A stretch of DNA of 64,000 nt from contig JAQJVL010002190.1 in the NCBI GenBank assembly GCA_035578905.1, forward strand, positions 51,673 through 115,672. The letters are read 5' to 3'. The translations under genes were made by a program, and so were the position numbers. The notes beneath the pieces are model-generated. The model was not told the DNA's origin. It saw only the letters and a list, made by a program, of their open reading frames with translations, and ran no database searches. This stretch comes from Stictocephala bisonia (taxonomy: Eukaryota > Arthropoda > Insecta > Hemiptera > Membracidae). This document shows positions 46,559 to 57,179 of the stretch, one piece after another. Numbering within the stretch: the stretch's first letter is position 1; the number at the start of each line of letters is the position of its first letter.

Positions 46559-47690
46559 ATTTTTTTATGATTTAACAACATTTTTAATTAAAATATCTAG
46601 GTAATAATTAAAATAATTCTAAATATTAAAAATTGTTTTTTTTTTTTTAGAAACCCCCTCATAAAGTTGAAATGGACCATCTAGACAGAACACATTGTCA
46701 AAATATGAAAAGAAAATAACATCCCTTGGAAAACCCCAAAATATCAAATTGGTGTCTGGTACCCAAGTCACCATCTTGTACCAAACATTGAGTCATCTCT
46801 ATGTTATTTTCTCTGACTTAATCGAGTCAACATTAAGTAGTATTTTCTCTGACCGTTACTACAAACAATAAGCTCTCCAGAGGCAGCCATTACTTCAATC
46901 AATGATAATGTAACTGAATTGAAGTTATCATAACGCAAACAAGAAATAACAATCCGATCGTAATTGGAAAGCAGGTGTGGAGAGATTGTTAGTTCACGAA
47001 CGATCGAGTCAAATGAACTAATCAGCTTGGTGAACAAATTCGTTCATTATGATTTGACCTAGTTCAGTTCAAAGTGAACATCAGAGCTGGGAAGGAATAT
47101 TGACAAAATCATTAAATGTAATTGTTTATTTTTATCAATATTACTAAAAAAAACTAAAATTTGAAGAAGGTTGGCTAAACAAATTTACAAGAATAAATAA
47201 AAAACGTGTATGAAACAAAGCTCATAACAAAACTATAAATTGCTCCAACCATCGTTTGTACAAGTTGTTGTTCGTTGCCTCATTAGTTTATTCACCTAGT
47301 TCATTACAGTGAACGATTTGGTAATGAACTAGTCTTGCAAGTTACCCATCTCTATAGTGGTACAACGTGGTTATAGTTTATGCGAACTTGCGTATGCATT
47401 GAAGGTGACCTGCGCTTGACTTTTGTCCCACTACAGTTAGCTGTTGTTCATTTTGTATCGCAGCCATTTATCATTCTGAATCAGTTAGTACATATTTTGA
47501 TATTAAGTTGCGCTACAAATACGGTTTTAATTATTTTTTTATACACAAAACCAGAGATATCGTTCTGCAGAATTTAATGTTGTAATTTTGGGGTACGGAA
47601 AATAGTTTCTCAATTAGATGATTTCTTTCTGCAGCCATCTCTTTCGTTCTGCGACAATGTCACCATGTCGCACGTTATTCTGCTTTGGGG

Positions 47691-47698
47691 CAGGCGTC
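47691..47698. repeat. Right 8-bp target duplication CAGGCGTC
   Basis: Pairs with 41953-41960. On the minus strand the single restored copy GACGCCTG reads through the LINE as DAC. Confidence 0.9.
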
Positions 47699-48310
47699 AT
47701 TAAGAAGAGCGTCCTGATTAATGTTTGTAGTTTCTTTGAAATAAATTTAGGGCTATATTTAGGAGTAGACAGCCTGTACACACGTCCTGAGATTTAAGTC
47801 ACGTACTGAGAGGCCAGGAGCAGAACACAGTTTTTGATACATGATGTGGTCGAGGTCAGAGACAGACATCACATCTAGCCATGTGTCAGCTGTGGAAGTA
47901 TGGTGAGTAGCAGTCAAAGGTAGTACAGTTAGGTTACATGACTGGGATAGATTAGTAAAGTAGGTTTTGTCATAGTTATTAGGTCCAAGTAAGTTACGGT
48001 TAAAGACACCCATAACAATGACATGACGATAAGGAGCCATAATATTGACTAGGGAGTGTTTAAATTCTGCAATAAACCCCATGTTATGTATACTGTAACA
48101 AACTGCAGTTAGAACATGTGTTCAATTACAACTAACATCGATCAACATGTATTCAGGGCGACCGATCCTGGAATTATCTGAAAAGTAAAGGATAGTAACA
48201 GGAAGATTAGATTTAGGTTGTCATCTTCCTAACAAAATACCAGCAATAGACAAAAAAGTCTCATCCAACAAGAATATTCAAGGTTTGTCCTAAAAAAGGA
48301 AGGAAAAAAC
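47699..48310 (-). pseudogene. LINE endonuclease domain (APE type), decayed
   Basis: From high to low coordinate: FLDETFLSIAGILLG, SNLPVTILYFSDNS, RPEYMLIDVSC, GFIAEFKHSLVNIM, YRHVIVMGVFNRNLLG (family GDFN, with Asp now Val), LPLTATHHTSTADTWLD (family H.....S.LD) and MSVSDLDHIMY. It leads into NINQDALLNDAC, where the 5.73-kb element interrupts. Stops occur upstream of 48082. Confidence 0.82.
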
Positions 48311-48586
48311 ATGTAATCGTAGTATAAAAAAAAAATCATGGAGGTGCCCAACCAGCAATGTGTGTGCATGTGTGTTTCAGACTCTGTCACACAAGATCTT
48401 CTAATTTTTAGGCTACTGTTCTTACATTTACAACTCGATTTTTAACCTGCTAAATATATTAGTATGATATTTTAGTAAGATGTAATGACGTAAATATATA
48501 TTATTATGATATATTAGCAATTATGGTTAGGTGTAATTGCTTACTCCTTTTCAGGAATTTTATCTATTTTAATTTTATATAAACAC

Positions 48587-49266
48587 TAGCTGTTTACCTG
48601 TGGCTTTCTACGGGATTAACATATAAACAGTATTTATGGTTTTATGGTAGCTTCGTGTGCTAACCCCGTCACAACCTGCACTCGTGAGGGAAGTTTAGCC
48701 TGCTGCCTTGCTTTGGAACTCTGCCTTTAGCCCCTTTGTATGACTCGGCCTGCAGCCTCATGGGGAAGCTCAGCCAATGGCCTTACCAAGAAACTGTACA
48801 GCTCCATTTGTGGATCTCGCCTGCGGCCTCGTGAGGAAGCTCAGCCTACGACTTCGCCAGGACATTTGGACTGTTTCACAATGAATTTTTGTTTTGTGGG
48901 GCAGTGGAGTCCACAAACATAGTCTTTTTTAAAATCTGATGGTATATTAGAAAACAAGAGAAAAATACTCATTAAGGAATTTCTGGTACTCATTTTTATA
49001 TTAGAATTCATGATTCCTACTTAAAGATATTAATGCAATATATAATATATCGATAGTGGCTTTACCATTTTAATATCCTCTGTTTTGATGTATTTACTAC
49101 CGGTTTTGTGAGATGTTACGAATGTAGTGAGGACGGGGTTGGTACACGTAGCGTGCAGGTGTTTCCTAGTTATTTGAAGAATATATGTTGTTTTTCTTGT
49201 TATATAATATAAATGGTACTATAAATTTTCTTGAAGTTATTTTTTTCTCTTTCAATGTATATATAG
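48587..49266 (-). mobile_element. Helitron-like non-autonomous element
   Basis: On the minus strand the low end reads CCCGTAGAAAGCCACAGG and then AAACAGCTAG with T as the next base, a Helitron-type CTAG terminus. The high end, near 49266, reads CTATATATACATTGAAAGAG, resembling the TCTATATACATAAAAGAAAG start of the complete Helitron at 51547 but without the clear 5' TC. Inside is a GC-richer patch with two similar 43-bp units (48744-48787, 48816-48858; CTCATGGGGAAGCTCAGCC and CTCGTGAGGAAGCTCAGCC). Confidence 0.5.
48744..48858 (+). repeat. Two similar GC-rich 43-bp units
   Basis: Each unit starts CTCG.CCTGC.GCCTC and continues AAGCTCAGCC. A shorter related piece occurs near 48681. They are much GC-richer than their surroundings. 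Confidence 0.7.
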
Positions 49267-49505
49267 CCTACTTTTATTATAGTTAAATATTTCCAAAAAA
49301 GTTTTTTTTGGAAAAACCCCACTATACTTAGCTGATTTTACATCTTAGGTCCAGGATTCAATGTTAACAATTTATTGCTGAATTTCTGAAGGCAAACATT
49401 AAGAATATCAAAATCCACTTTTACTCTAAGACGTGTTCAGCACAAAATCTCTTAATTCATTTATATCCTATTCTAAACTGTTCAAAAAAGTAAAGAGAAA
49501 CTTAC

Positions 49506-49625
49506 CGGTAAGCGTGTTAATGGAGGTTTGCTGACATTTTTTCCAAGGTTGTCTTCTTGAAACTGTATCAACTGAATCACCAACTGAGCAAGGCCTTTGC
49601 TGGTAGGAGGGTCTGTCTGGACATA
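49506..49625 (-). CDS. mor: moira/SMARCC exon, most upstream one in this window
   Basis: A 120-nt exon with acceptor catttttag before 49625 and donor gtaagt after 49506, phase 0 at both ends. It encodes 40 residues: YVQTDPPTSKGLAQLVIQ, LIQFQEDNLGKNVSKPPL, TRLP. Human SMARCC1 has YVHADAPTNKTLAGLVVQLL and FQEDAFGKHVTNP at the same place. The preceding exon, which should end in a KNYKK-like block, was not found up to 64000; the Helitron lies in that intron. Confidence 0.95.
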
Positions 49626-51546
49626 CTAAAAATGTGCCCAGAAATTAATTGTATGGTAATATTTCAAGGCAATTATCTTTGTTAATATATCAACTAAACA
49701 TTGTAAACAGAATTTATTCTGTAAAATTTAGTTGATTTTAGTCATTCAATATTTAATAATAAAGTGCCTATAAAAGTGAGCATAATGTCAATAAAAATGT
49801 TTAAGAATGTTTATAATTTGTATTCACTATTCAGAGGCATTGGCATAACTAACATGTTAAGCTCTAACATTCTAACATTGAAGAAGGTGTTATCACCTTT
49901 TTAAATTTATTCTGAAACTCTTTGAAGATACAAATATCTGAGTTCATAAAAAAACCATAAACAATATATTGACAAGTCATATAGACGAGCGAATGTAGTC
50001 ATTGTTACAAACTAAGGGTGACTACTTTTTAGCATGTCTATTAATTTATAGTCCAATGACAAATGAACAGCTGTTGGTTATGGTGGACAAATCCCTTTTG
50101 AAATTTGTATTGTCCTAAAAAGGTTGATATATATAGTCAGTGTCTTGAATAATCAGAGTTCTACTCCATAGTTCAGTCCATTATGCGATCAACAAAAGAA
50201 CTGTAGTTTTTGGCTGTCTGTAGCGAAGAAAACATCTACTGATTGACTCTTTAGTTGCAGGTACAAAAACATCAATTTAATGTGAATCTAAAATTCTCAT
50301 GAAGGATGTGTTAGGTTAAATTTGTAGTGTTTTTTTTTTTTTTTTTTTTTTTATAGATTAAATTAATAATTTTACTGCGAATGCAAATAAATATTCCTGC
50401 TTAACAAAATAAACTAGATTTAAACTTGAGTCAGCAGATTTAAATTTATTTAAGCCTATGGTGGTTCTGTTATAAAGAGTTTTATTTATGTACAGTCACA
50501 AATTGGGTCTGCACAGTTTATTTTCTTTTTGGAAAACTATATGTTTATAGCTTCTGTAATAGTACTGCTTAGTGAGAGTATGTAAAATTCAATTACTGTT
50601 TGTTACTGACCTAGTGCTATTTGATTTAATATACTGTTGATTGATAGGAACTACAAACTAAAACTGTTAAAACATTTAACAGTACACCAAATAGGGTAAT
50701 TGCAGGGTATAGTTGAAAAAAGTTACAATGTTTTCTTATTACAAATCACCTTTCATAATTTGGTAACTATGCAGTTGATAACTACGTAGTTTCTAGTTAC
50801 CTCACTTACTTACAAAATTTCCTCATTACTCGGTTAAAAACTAGCTTTAAAAAATTTGCCTTTTTTTGAAAAAAAGTTGTTTGCTACCAAAAAGGTAATG
50901 AAAAATCAAACTCGTAAATAACGATTACTTTCAAATGTCTTCTTTGATTCTTGAAACATTTTTGCTGGTTATCGTTATTTATTGCGTTACTGGAATAATT
51001 TAGATGACTTAAAACGGAGTTCAAGTCTTCAGCATGGGCATGTAAGTTCAATCTCGAGAACTTAAATGAACCACCATGTCCCGGTTTGCCAAAACTGCAG
51101 ATTGGCAATCAGGTGATGTTTTCGGGTCGACAGTTCATCGATTCCTAAAAATTCACGGAGTTCGTGTGACACTTTCAAGACGGCCAACAGGCTTCGGGAC
51201 ACGTCACCATGGCTGACTAATAGGAGACCCTCTACGTTGTTTCGGTACGGGTGGACGTGACAAGAAAGTGTGAAAGTAGTGAAGAGTGGGGCGTCGATTG
51301 GTGAAGAGTAGCTATGTAAGTTAGAGAAAGAACTCTTTCATATTAAGTAGAGAAATGAGCTGTAAGTTTTACAAAGACCTAAATTATATTCAAAATTACT
51401 AAAAAGATATATAATTTCTACATAACAATATATCATTTAAATAACTTAATTACATTATTCAGTTCATATTTGAATAAGTAATGTTTGGTTCAGATATGAG
51501 ATCCTGTATTCTTTCATTATTGCCAAGTGAGATTAACCCAGTAGAA
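49626..51546. other. Upstream moira intron, nothing recognised apart from a T run
   Basis: AT-rich sequence with a pure run of 23 T at 50330-50352, possibly the tail of a minus-strand retroposon, although no such element was recognised beside it. Confidence 0.4.
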
Positions 51547-51979
51547 TCTATATACATAAAAGAAAGTTGTGTTAGTTACAGCATTTATAACTAGAAAACT
51601 ACTGAACCAATTGGCATGAAAATTTACAGGGATATTCCTTAGGTACTAGAATAACATAATAGCCTGTTTCCGTTTCAAAAAGCCTTAAGGGAAGCGTCCT
51701 ATGGCCCTTTGCAGTTTACATGTTAATCTTATTGAAGAATGTTTTATTTTGTTTACCATGCCATGTTTGTCATTTCTTGATTAAATTAAATTAAGGAAAC
51801 AGCTGTTGTAATGATAACCTAATTTTTAAAAACAAATCTATGCATAACAAATGAGAGCTATCAAATAGGTTTCTATTCCATTTGTTTTTTACGAATATTT
51901 GTTGTCAAATGTAATTGTTAAATGTTTTTAGTTAAATGTTTATGTATACTTTTTATTACGGGGTGATACTCTTATAACA

Positions 51980-53680
51980 ATGCCCCGACCCAGAGTATCT
52001 GACCTTTCCCAACGTAGCCGTAATTCAGTTAGGCAACAGATCACTGAAAATCAATTGAATGAAGAGGATCGTGTAATCGCACGAGAAGAACGCCGAGTTA
52101 ATATGGCGCAACGTCGTGCCACGCTAACTCCAGAAGAAAGAGATGCAGCCCGAGAAACCGCTCGATTAGCAATGAGGAATCGTCGGGCTTTTTTAAGAAA
52201 TCAACAACGATTTGCAAGAAGAAATATTCCACGCGTTGATTTGAAACTAGCTGCATTTCAATACGATTCCACAATGAATTACAGCTCACACCCTTCGGTT
52301 GACATTGGCCCTATGGAGATTGTTTGTGATCACTGCGGAGCATTGAAGTTTGCTGGAGAAACTCCCGGATTGTGCTGCCTTAGTGGCAAAGTAAAACTGC
52401 CAATATTGACTCCACCACCTGAGCCATTGAACTCATTGCTTAGTGGTGAAACACCTCAATCACGTCATTTCTTAGCAAATACCCAAAATTACAATGGATG
52501 TTTCCAGATGACTTCATTCGGAGCAGACATTATTGGAAAATCTGGATTCAATCCAACATTCAAAATTCAAGGCCAAATCCACCATAGAATTGGATCATTG
52601 CTTCCTCCTGAAAGTGGAGATTTTAAATTCTTACAAATATATTTTATGGGCAACGTTGAGGAGCAGCTTGATCGCCGACAAGAAATCAACACATCACTAA
52701 GAAGAGAAATCCTTCAAGGTCTTCAGCAGCTTCTTAATGAACACCATGTATTAATTAATCTGTTGAAGACTGCTATGGAGCGCATGTCACATGATGATCA
52801 CAAAGTGGTGATCAGAGCAGATAAACGTCCAGTAGGAACACACGAACGCAGGTTTAACGCTCCAACAGTAGATGAAGTTGCGATTCTAATAGTTGGGGAA
52901 CACCTGGAAACTCGCGATTTTATACTTACACGTCGCGATACTGGACAACTGCAAAGAATATATGAAACACACCGATCATATGACACGTTGCAGTATCCAC
53001 TGATGTTTTGGCAAGGAGAGGATGGATACCACTTCTACATCAAGATGGTAAACCCGTTGAATGGTGAGGAAACTACCAAGAAGCTTAGCTCAATGAATTT
53101 TTACGCTTATCGTTTGATGATTTGTCCCAATAGTGACAACTATTTGCTACGATTTCGTAGACTGTTTCAGCAATATTGCGTCGACATGTACGTTAAAATC
53201 GAAACGGAGCACCTAAATTTCATTCGGTTAAACCAAGCCAAACTGCGTTCGGAGCAGTATATACATTTACGTGATGCAATAACCACTGAAGGAGATGCAG
53301 CTAATGTTGGTCGACTGACAATTCTACCGGCGACGTACACAGGTAGCCCGCGTCATATGCATGAATATGCCCAAGACGCAATGACATATGTCCGTCATTA
53401 CGGTCGTCCAGACCTCTTCATTACCTTTACGTGCAATCCAAAATGGATAGAAATTCTTCAATTACTGCTTCCCGGACAAACGTCGAGTGATCGGCATGAC
53501 ATCACCGCATGAGTCTTCAAGCAAAAAATTCGGTCACTGATGAACTACATTGTTAAGCTATGCATCTTCGGCGATACACGATGCTGGATGTACTCTATCG
53601 AATGGCAAAAAAGAGGTTTGCCGCATGCACACATTCTTATTTGGTTGGTTGAAAAAATTAGACCAGATCAAATCGATGAC
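51980..53680 (+). pseudogene. Helitron Rep-helicase, N-terminal part with HUH Rep motif
   Basis: ATG at 51980 (MPRPRVSDLSQRS), basic repeats (REERRVNMAQRRATL) and a Cys motif (CDHCGALKFAGETPGLCC). The Helitron_like_N region follows (about residues 290-430: YDTLQYPLMFWQGEDGYH, LRSEQYIHLRDAI). The Rep start is near residue 470 (GRPDLFITFTCNPKW). A TGA at 53510-53512 interrupts where Arg would be expected (likely CGA to TGA). After it, in the same frame, comes the HUH motif GLPHAHILIWL. The LINE at 53686 cuts the gene after DDII. Confidence 0.92.
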
Positions 53681-53922
53681 ATTATAATAATAATAATAAT
53701 ATAATAATAATAATAATCTTTATTCCTTCGAATGTTACAAAATTTACAAATTGGTTTCTTAGGAATTACTAGCCACTTTTCAAGTAGGTGTGGCTAGCTC
53801 AACATAAATTACTGTAAAATTTACAAGTACAGTCAGAACTTAACATTAAAACTTAATCTACCGGTCGACTACAGCGTGCACAATCCAAAAACACCACCAC
53901 TAAGAAACTTTAGCAATACTTC

Positions 53923-56841
53923 TTAAACTAAAACCAAAAATAATTGTTCAATATCTTCTACCTCAAAAATCCATCTTTTAATTTTATTTACAAATATAGA
54001 AAAACTAACACAATTTTTTATTTGAAGTGGCAGGACATTGAAAAATTTTGGACCCAAAAAGGAAACACTTCTTTTGAAAATTGCCTTTTTTACCTTAGGT
54101 TTGATTAATATACCCAAAGTTTCCCTTCTTGTTCTCTTGTAAATGTTGTCGTTGTCATTATTGCCACTTCTATTAAAAAAAATTTTCAATACTTTAAAAA
54201 CAAATAAATATCTAACCGGTAAAATCTTTAATTGCTTATAGATGGGAAGAGCCGATTCACGTTTTTGTTTGTTAGCGATAATTCTTACAAAGTGGTTTTG
54301 AGTCACTCTAAGTGAATTTATTGCTACGATACCTGAACCTCCCCAGATTTCTATCCCATAATTTATTCTCGAGTGAATTAACGCAAAATATAATGTTCTC
54401 AGTAAATTCTGATTTATAAAACTTTTAAGAAAATAAAACTGTCTAATATTATTTCTCAAATTCCTTTGTAGTCTATTAATGTGTGGTTTCCAGCTTAAGT
54501 TTTGATCAATGCATATACCTAAATATTGTATTTTATCCACCTGTTCAATGACTTCACAACTACAAGATAACTGCTGCGAACAATCAAACTTATGGAATTT
54601 TAAAAGGGAATTGAATTTATATCCCCTTAAATCGAAATTTATAAATTTTGTTTTGGACGCATTTAGCACCATTCTGTTATTTTCACACCATCCCCTAATT
54701 GCTTTCATATCAGCATTCATTTTTAACCAGATAAGCTCCCAGTCTGTCTCTACATACTGTATTGCAATGTCATCCGCAAAACCAATAATTTCTCCCTCTA
54801 ATCTCAAGTTTAATAGGTCATTAATAAATATAAGAAACAAAGTCGCTGCAAGAACCGATCCTTGTGGCACCCCCAAACTTATTGTTTTTACCTCACTAAA
54901 ACAATTTGAAATTTTAACTTTTTGCTTACGATTTTCTAGATAAGTTTCAAACCACTTTAACATGTTGCCTCGTATGCCTAATAACTCTAGCTTTTTTAGT
55001 AAAATTTTGTGATTGACTAGATCAAACGCTTTGCAAAAATCTATAAAAATTCCGGTTGTTTTGTAGTTGTCATTAAAACTGTTGTATACGCGTTCTGTAA
55101 ATTTTAAAATTGCTCCTTCTGTATTTTTCCCTTTCGTAAACCCATACTGATTTGAGTTGAAAAAACGTTTATTATTTAAAAAATTTAATAATCTGGCTTT
55201 CATACATTTCTCTATAATCTTAGATAAAACTGACAATAACGCAATTGGTCTGTATTGATCTGTCAAATCTTTTCTGCCCTTCTTATGTATTGGAACTACA
55301 ATTGCCTCTTTCAATTTACTGGGAAAAGTTCCACTTTCAAAACTTAAATTAATTATTGCTGCTAATACCCCTGCAACAATAGGTCCAATATTTTTAATGA
55401 GATCTACAGAAAGGGTATCACTGCCGGTTGATTTTTTATTTTTTAAACTATTTATTATTTTTAGCACCTCTTCACTAGATACCGGCGACAAGAAACAAGA
55501 ATTTTGATAGTGGATGAACTGAGTCGTGTCAAGGCCAAGGCCACCAGGCAGTTCCGCCTCAATCGCACCGGGCGCCGATAAGAAATATTCATTAAACAAG
55601 TCTGCTATTTGTTGTGGGTCCGTTATACTGTTATCTCCCTCTCTTATCTGACTTATCTGCTGCTTCTCTTTCCTGTCCGTCAGCCGGTTTATTAAGTCCC
55701 ACTGCCCTTTAACATTTCCCTCTTGAAAATCAAATAAACGTTTATAGTAATTATTTTTTGCAACTTTTATTTCATTTTCAACGTGGATTTTAAGCCTTGC
55801 AAACTGATCTTTTAAATTTGCGTCATATGGTCTTTTTCTAATTTTGATTGCCATTCTATTTCTAGCGCTGATATTCTTTACTATATGTTCGTTAATCCAA
55901 GGACTTCTTAATTTAGCTTTTTGCATGTTCGGCTTTAATTTTTTTGTTTGACTAGCATCTTTTATGGCTTTATATAAAATTTCGTAAAACGTATTCAACG
56001 CTTCGTTTACATCATTCATTTCGTAAACCTTATTCCAAATTGATTCATCTATTAGGTTTTGCCTCAGTGCTTCAAAGTTGACTATGTTTGCTGTGTATGG
56101 GACTAAATTTTGCACCGGTTGCGATTTTGATTTCCCAAAATTAGCCACTAAACCGATTGGGAAATGGTCACTAAGGTCAACTTGAAAAATTCCCGCTCTA
56201 AAACAATTTACATTTTTAAATCTTACAAAAATGTGATCGATGCAGGAAGCCGATTCGTTTGTTATTCTAGTAAATTGCTCAATTAAACAACTAAACCCAT
56301 TGTTATTCATAAGCGACAAGTAGTTGTTGCTTATGTTATTATCCTCTAATATGTCAAGATTTATATCCCCCATATATACTACATTACTGCTCAAATTCTG
56401 AATTAAATTATCCAGATCAAATAAAAAATTGTTTACATTAAAACTATGTAACTTATACACGCTAACTAAATTAAATAACAGATACCTATATTTAATTTCC
56501 AAAACTAAAATGTCAGCTGATTCAACTGTTGTATGTGTATCTTGAACTGAAATATTCTCTTTAACAAATACTATTATTCCTCCTGCCCTATAAATATCAT
56601 TACTCTTACAAAATGAATTGTATCCAGGAATATTGTAAAACGATACTTCTTCTTTAAAAATCCAAATTTCACTCATTATAATTATATCAATTTTATTATC
56701 TACACTATGTACATTGGCTAAAAATAAATCAAAATTCTTTCGCAAACTCCTAATATTTAAATGTAAAAAATTTAAACTATCACATGTGGATGAGAAAAAA
56801 TTGCTACTAAAACTATCTAATACTAAACATGATTCAACCAT
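53923..56841 (-). CDS. CR1-group LINE ORF2, intact 972-residue endonuclease-reverse transcriptase
   Basis: One uninterrupted frame from ATG 56841. The APE endonuclease covers about residues 20-240: LNIRSLRKNF, IIIMSEIWIF (catalytic Glu), YMGDINLDIL, ASCIDHIFVR and VDLSDHFPIG. A linker with RSPWINEHIVKN follows. The reverse transcriptase spans about 470-760: KSTGSDTLSVDLIK, YRPIALLSVLSKIIEK, YGFTKGKNTEGAI, TGIFIDFCKAFDLVNHKI, GVPQGSVLAATLFLIFIN and IGFADDIAI (catalytic Asp pair). The C-terminal thumb (YLGICIDQNLSWKPHINRL) and a closing block (FLGPKFFNVLPLQIKN) follow. All active-site residues are present, so enzyme activity is plausible. It nicks target DNA and copies its RNA there. Confidence 0.95.
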   Translation of the reverse strand: MVESCLVLDSFSSNFFSSTCDSLNFLHLNIRSLRKNFDLFLANVHSVDNKIDIIIMSEIWIFKEEVSFYNIPGYNSFCKSNDIYRAGGIIVFVKENISVQDTHTTVESADILVLEIKYRYLLFNLVSVYKLHSFNVNNFLFDLDNLIQNLSSNVVYMGDINLDILEDNNISNNYLSLMNNNGFSCLIEQFTRITNESASCIDHIFVRFKNVNCFRAGIFQVDLSDHFPIGLVANFGKSKSQPVQNLVPYTANIVNFEALRQNLIDESIWNKVYEMNDVNEALNTFYEILYKAIKDASQTKKLKPNMQKAKLRSPWINEHIVKNISARNRMAIKIRKRPYDANLKDQFARLKIHVENEIKVAKNNYYKRLFDFQEGNVKGQWDLINRLTDRKEKQQISQIREGDNSITDPQQIADLFNEYFLSAPGAIEAELPGGLGLDTTQFIHYQNSCFLSPVSSEEVLKIINSLKNKKSTGSDTLSVDLIKNIGPIVAGVLAAIINLSFESGTFPSKLKEAIVVPIHKKGRKDLTDQYRPIALLSVLSKIIEKCMKARLLNFLNNKRFFNSNQYGFTKGKNTEGAILKFTERVYNSFNDNYKTTGIFIDFCKAFDLVNHKILLKKLELLGIRGNMLKWFETYLENRKQKVKISNCFSEVKTISLGVPQGSVLAATLFLIFINDLLNLRLEGEIIGFADDIAIQYVETDWELIWLKMNADMKAIRGWCENNRMVLNASKTKFINFDLRGYKFNSLLKFHKFDCSQQLSCSCEVIEQVDKIQYLGICIDQNLSWKPHINRLQRNLRNNIRQFYFLKSFINQNLLRTLYFALIHSRINYGIEIWGGSGIVAINSLRVTQNHFVRIIANKQKRESALPIYKQLKILPVRYLFVFKVLKIFFNRSGNNDNDNIYKRTRRETLGILIKPKVKKAIFKRSVSFLGPKFFNVLPLQIKNCVSFSIFVNKIKRWIFEVEDIEQLFLVLV

Positions 56842-57179
56842 TTTAAATGTATATTATCACATCAAAATTAAAAAAAAGAAACTTATAATTAACTGCATGC
56901 TGCATAATTAGAGCCTAACGAAGCGACTTCTAATAAATATGACATCTAATAAAAATAATATAATTAAACCCCTCTTAGACAATCTTAATATAACGTATTG
57001 GAAAAAAAGCATTTTTAAAAAAAATTTATAAACTAATAATAATAAGACTATAAATATAACTTTTAAAAAGGAAATTTTACGTTCTATGTAGCATGCTAAT
57101 ACTAAAAATGTATCCTTCGAATGTAAACAAAATTTAAACAAAATTTAAGTCCATACCTTCTAGATGAACTACAATCACA

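Larger units (their letters stand above)
41961..47690. mobile_element. 5.73-kb DNA transposon, unassigned superfamily
   Basis: The insert is bounded by perfect 8-bp duplications (CAGGCGTC) and inverted ends CCACAAAACAGAAT on the left and CCCCAAAGCAGAAT on the complementary right (12 of 14 match). TTCTGCA-type motifs recur just inside both ends, and a TGCGACA/TGTCGCA hairpin lies near the right end (47650-47672). No transposase of its own was recognised. It contains a hAT relic and a piggyBac relic that look like later insertions. An 8-bp duplication fits hAT, P or Merlin types, but the end sequence matches none that I recall. Confidence 0.85.
38948..48310 (-). mobile_element. CR1/Jockey-like LINE split by two DNA transposons
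   Basis: The minus-strand LINE has its EN domain at 47699-48310 and RT and C-terminus at 39056-41952. The 3' end is near the T-rich tract at 38948-38958. A 5.73-kb element with an 8-bp target duplication (41961-47690) separates EN from RT, and a TTAA MITE (40247-41086) splits the RT. Deleting each insert restores continuous protein text: NDAC joined to TLNW, and TSALL joined to KITNDIR. Stops and frameshifts elsewhere show the LINE is dead. Confidence 0.88.

Noticed and set aside
46974..47356. Possible hAT MITE with GTTCACGAACG and CAGAGCTGGG/TAGAGATGGG motifs
   Set aside because: Suggestive subterminal motifs, but no consistent pair of ends and no 8-bp duplication could be fixed.
50330..50352. 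T23 run as a retroposon tail
   Set aside because: No element or target duplication recognised on either side; kept only as a homopolymer.
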